DNA from: Thioglobus_B sp964566765
GTDB lineage: Bacteria > Pseudomonadota > Gammaproteobacteria > PS1 > Pseudothioglobaceae
Direction: 5' to 3'
Length of the DNA stretch: 16,100 nt
Assembly (NCBI GenBank): GCA_964566765.1
Contig: CAZMJI010000024.1
Span: 1-16,100 of the forward strand
This document shows, piece by piece, positions 13,944-16,100 of this stretch (position 1 is its first letter; each line of letters opens with the position of its first letter). Position numbers and translations under genes: made by a program. Below the pieces are notes generated by a model, which saw only the letters and a program-made list of their open reading frames with translations, was not told where the DNA came from and did no database searches.

Positions 13944-15257
13944 ATGATCCGAATGATATACCGCCGTGCTTTATTGCTTGTGGTAACGCTGCTGTTCATG
14001 GTGAGCAGTGTTGTTGCCTCACCTTTGCTGTCGCAGGTTGAGCAGCGTATTGCTCAGATCCATAGCGCGGATGACTTAACGCCGCTGAGCGCCTTGGCCA
14101 GTCAATACCCTTTGGTATTATTGGGCGAGTCAACTCATGGTACACAGGAGTTCTATGACCTGCGTGCGCAACTTAGTAAGACACTGATTGAACAACATCG
14201 CTACCGATTGCTGGCGATTGAGGCGCCGTGGAGCTTTGTGCTGAAGATTAATGCCTATATTCAGGGGACCTCAAAGCAATATGCGTCAGCCAAAACCCTG
14301 TTAAGCAGCTTTGGCAATTGGCCCGAGTGGATGCTTAACAACCAAGTCACGGCCGATTTTATTGAGTGGTTAAGACGCCATAATCAAACCCTACCTAAGA
14401 CAGAACAGGTGGCATTTTTGGGCTTGGATTTATATGAAGCAGACAGCTCGATCATGCAACTATTGGACTTGATTAAACAACATGCACCACAGCTTTATCC
14501 TTGGGTTCAGAACCGATTAGCCTGTTTTACATCCGCGCAAGAGACGCAGTGGCAAGCGGCTGCAGATCGCGGTGATTTTTCCTGCCATCAGCAACTGGAT
14601 CAGGTGCGACAAGTGCTGTCACAGATGCGCCACACCTTGGGTCCGCAGCGATTCGATTATCTGAGCGCCCAACAGCATGCCCAGGTGATTTACCATGCTG
14701 AGCTGTTTTATCGCTTTAACCGCAGCAGTCAAACCCGATCTTGGAATGTACGCAGCTGGCATCTGTGGCAAACGCTGTTAAGATTGATGGATTGGCAGGG
14801 TGGCGCTAAAGCCTTGGTTTGGGCACATAACACCCATATTGCCGACAGTAGCGCCTCGCCACCATCTTATGCGCCAGGTTCAATCACCTTGGGTTATCTG
14901 GCCAAACAGCACCAGTCTAGTCTGCCAGTTTTTAGTGTGGGTTTTGCCACCTATCAGGGTCAGGTGTTGGCAGGTGATGCCTGGGGCGCTGAGCAGGCGA
15001 TAATGACATTACCCAAAGCCAAATCTGGCAGTTATGAGCACTTATTAAGTCAGCTGGATATGCCGCAGTTCTATTGGATTTTTACTCAGGACGATCGACA
15101 ACATCCTGTGTTTAATCGCTCTGGCGTGCACCGAGCGGTCGGTGTGGTTTATGATCCAGCGGACGAGACGGACAATTACCTGCCAACGGCCCTGCCGTGG
15201 CGCTATGATGCGCTGATTTTTGTCAAGGACACCAGCGCGTTGGTAACGCTAGATTAG
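13944..15257 (+). CDS. Secreted erythromycin-esterase-like protein
   Basis: A 437-residue member of the erythromycin esterase family (PF05139), whose EreA/EreB members open macrolide lactones but whose many relatives have unknown substrates. A signal peptide is clear: basic MIRMIYRR, a hydrophobic core of LLLVVTLLFMVSSVV, and a likely cut after VVA, so the protein is periplasmic or secreted. Key residues: H65 in LGESTHGT (61-67), E93 in AIEAPW, and H295/H298 in WAHNTH, matching the histidine and glutamate set of Ere enzymes. The start could be ATG 13944 or ATG 13953; neither has a good ribosome site. An in-frame GTG at 13926 precedes the promoter-like -10 and was rejected. The stop overlaps thiG by 9 bp. 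Macrolide resistance should not be assumed. Confidence 0.85.
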   Translation: MIRMIYRRALLLVVTLLFMVSSVVASPLLSQVEQRIAQIHSADDLTPLSALASQYPLVLLGESTHGTQEFYDLRAQLSKTLIEQHRYRLLAIEAPWSFVLKINAYIQGTSKQYASAKTLLSSFGNWPEWMLNNQVTADFIEWLRRHNQTLPKTEQVAFLGLDLYEADSSIMQLLDLIKQHAPQLYPWVQNRLACFTSAQETQWQAAADRGDFSCHQQLDQVRQVLSQMRHTLGPQRFDYLSAQQHAQVIYHAELFYRFNRSSQTRSWNVRSWHLWQTLLRLMDWQGGAKALVWAHNTHIADSSASPPSYAPGSITLGYLAKQHQSSLPVFSVGFATYQGQVLAGDAWGAEQAIMTLPKAKSGSYEHLLSQLDMPQFYWIFTQDDRQHPVFNRSGVHRAVGVVYDPADETDNYLPTALPWRYDALIFVKDTSALVTLD

Positions 15258-16031
15258 GTTTTCCATCGGTGAAGAGGCACTGGCATAAGCCTTTTTCATC
15301 ATTCGGCCTGCTAAGAACGATTCACGTCCGGCAATCACCGCATGCTTCATGGCGCTGGCCATCAGAATAGGGTCTTGTGCATGGGCAATGGCAGAATTCA
15401 TCAACACACCATCACAGCCCAATTCCATGGCGCGAGCCGCATCGGTGGCACAGCCAATACCCGCATCAACCAAGACCGGCACATTGGCCTGCTCTTTAAT
15501 CAGTTTGATGTTGGCTGGGTTGGCAATGCCCTGGCCTGAACCAATCAGTGAGGCTAGCGGCATTACTGCAGCACAGCCGATCTCTTCTAGCTCTTTGGCC
15601 ACAATAGGATCGTCACTGGTGTAAACCATGACGTCAAAATCATCGGCCACCAAAATCTTAGCCGCCTCTAGGGTCTCAACAATATTTGGGTAAAGGGTTT
15701 TCTCGTCGCCCAATACTTCCAGTTTAACCAGGTTGTGACCATCCAAGAGTTCGCGTGCCAATTGACAGGTGCGCACCGCATCTTTGGCGTTGTAGCAACC
15801 GGCCGTGTTAGGCAAGATGGTGTATTTTTCTGGCGGCACCGCATCCAATAGATTGGGCTCGTTAGCGTCTTGACCAATATTGGTACGACGAATGGCCACG
15901 GTAATAATCTCAGCCTCTGCGGCTTCGGTGGCCAAACGTGTTTCTTCTAAATCTTTGTATTTGCCTGAACCCACCAATAGGCGAGAGTTGTAGGTTTTGC
16001 CGGCAATAGTCAGCGGTGTGTCGTGATGCAT
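15249..16031 (-). CDS. thiG: Thiazole synthase
   Basis: Builds the thiazole phosphate moiety of thiamin from deoxyxylulose phosphate, dehydroglycine and ThiS-thiocarboxylate, in a TIM barrel. It has 260 residues, normal length. LLVGSGKY at 18-25 starts the barrel, NLVKLEVLGD carries the Schiff-base lysine K103, and MPLASLIGSGQGI, VDAGIGCATDAARAMELG and GVLMNSAIA form the phosphate-binding and closing segments. The partners thiS, thiF and thiO/thiH are not in the window. The ATG is 20 bp from the 3' end of a tRNA-Ser on the same strand, so it is probably transcribed with the tRNA. There is no space for a TPP riboswitch. Confidence 0.96.
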   Translation of the reverse strand: MHHDTPLTIAGKTYNSRLLVGSGKYKDLEETRLATEAAEAEIITVAIRRTNIGQDANEPNLLDAVPPEKYTILPNTAGCYNAKDAVRTCQLARELLDGHNLVKLEVLGDEKTLYPNIVETLEAAKILVADDFDVMVYTSDDPIVAKELEEIGCAAVMPLASLIGSGQGIANPANIKLIKEQANVPVLVDAGIGCATDAARAMELGCDGVLMNSAIAHAQDPILMASAMKHAVIAGRESFLAGRMMKKAYASASSPMENLI

Positions 16032-16051
16032 AGGTTGCCTGTCGGTAATAA

Positions 16052-16100
16052 TGGCGGAGAGTGAGGGATTCGAACCCTCGATAGGTGATAAAACCTATAC
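16052..16100 (-). tRNA. tRNA-Ser, 3' half (runs off the window)
   Basis: Read on the minus strand the 3' end is ACTCTCC-G-CCA, with CCA encoded at 16052-16054 and discriminator G at 16055. The T arm has stem GAGGG/CCCTC around TTCGAAT (16063-16079). A long variable arm with a 6-bp stem ATAGGT/ACCTAT lies at 16080-16100, which marks a class II tRNA. Discriminator G with a long arm points to serine. The arm beginning GTAT resembles the GCU isoacceptor, but the anticodon is outside the window. Confidence 0.9.

Noticed and set aside
15342..15624. Plus-strand open frames opposite thiG
   Set aside because: They run antisense to a full-length conserved ThiG and show no recognisable protein features.
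16052..16100. tRNA-Ser as an integration site for a mobile island carrying the TIR and esterase genes
   Set aside because: thiG lies between the tRNA 3' end and these genes, and no duplicate of the tRNA 3' end or integrase gene is visible.

Overview
The window is a gene-dense stretch of a draft chromosome from a gammaproteobacterium, roughly half G+C by eye. The lineage is inferred from gene content: LpxK and KdsB (lipid A and Kdo), LolD with a LolC/E-type permease, BioF/BioH, separate PurK and PurE, and the gamma-type order lpxK-ycaR-kdsB. An Na+-pumping oxaloacetate decarboxylase fits a marine or salt-adapted cell. A run of 100 N at 2479-2578 marks an assembly gap inside lolD.

Layout. Bases 1-2366 (+): the 3' end of oadA, then oadB and panD, closely packed. 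2363-4099 (-): lolF (lolC/E type) followed by lolD, the lipoprotein-release ABC transporter. 4157-8568 (+): one run of eight genes with gaps of 0-3 bp or overlaps: psiE-like, lpxK, ycaR (55 codons), kdsB, folD, an anchored glutaredoxin-like protein, a small HExxH protein and a LysE/RhtB exporter. 8565-10138 (-): purE-purK. 10268-10852 (+): an unrecognised membrane protein with CxxC. 10849-13245 (-): bioF-bioH-DUF2238. 13384-15257 (+): the accessory part, a ThsB-like TIR-domain protein followed by a secreted erythromycin-esterase-like protein. 15249-16031 (-): thiG. 16052-16100 (-): the 3' half of a tRNA-Ser that runs off the window.

How the genes work together. OadA/OadB convert oxaloacetate to pyruvate and export Na+. 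PanD makes beta-alanine for CoA. LpxK and KdsB serve lipopolysaccharide assembly, and Lol serves outer-membrane lipoprotein sorting. PurE/PurK and FolD serve purine and one-carbon metabolism, BioF/BioH biotin (the OadA cofactor), and ThiG thiamin.

The points most worth a second look are: the ThsB-like TIR protein with no visible Thoeris partner; two dyads in the two longest intergenic regions; four of four convergent gene pairs overlapping at their stop codons, leaving no room for ordinary terminators; and the unusual CTA/CCA codon preference of oadB. No intergenic stretch exceeds 300 bp (the longest is 138 bp). I see no CRISPR array, insertion sequence, rRNA or convincing intrinsic terminator.
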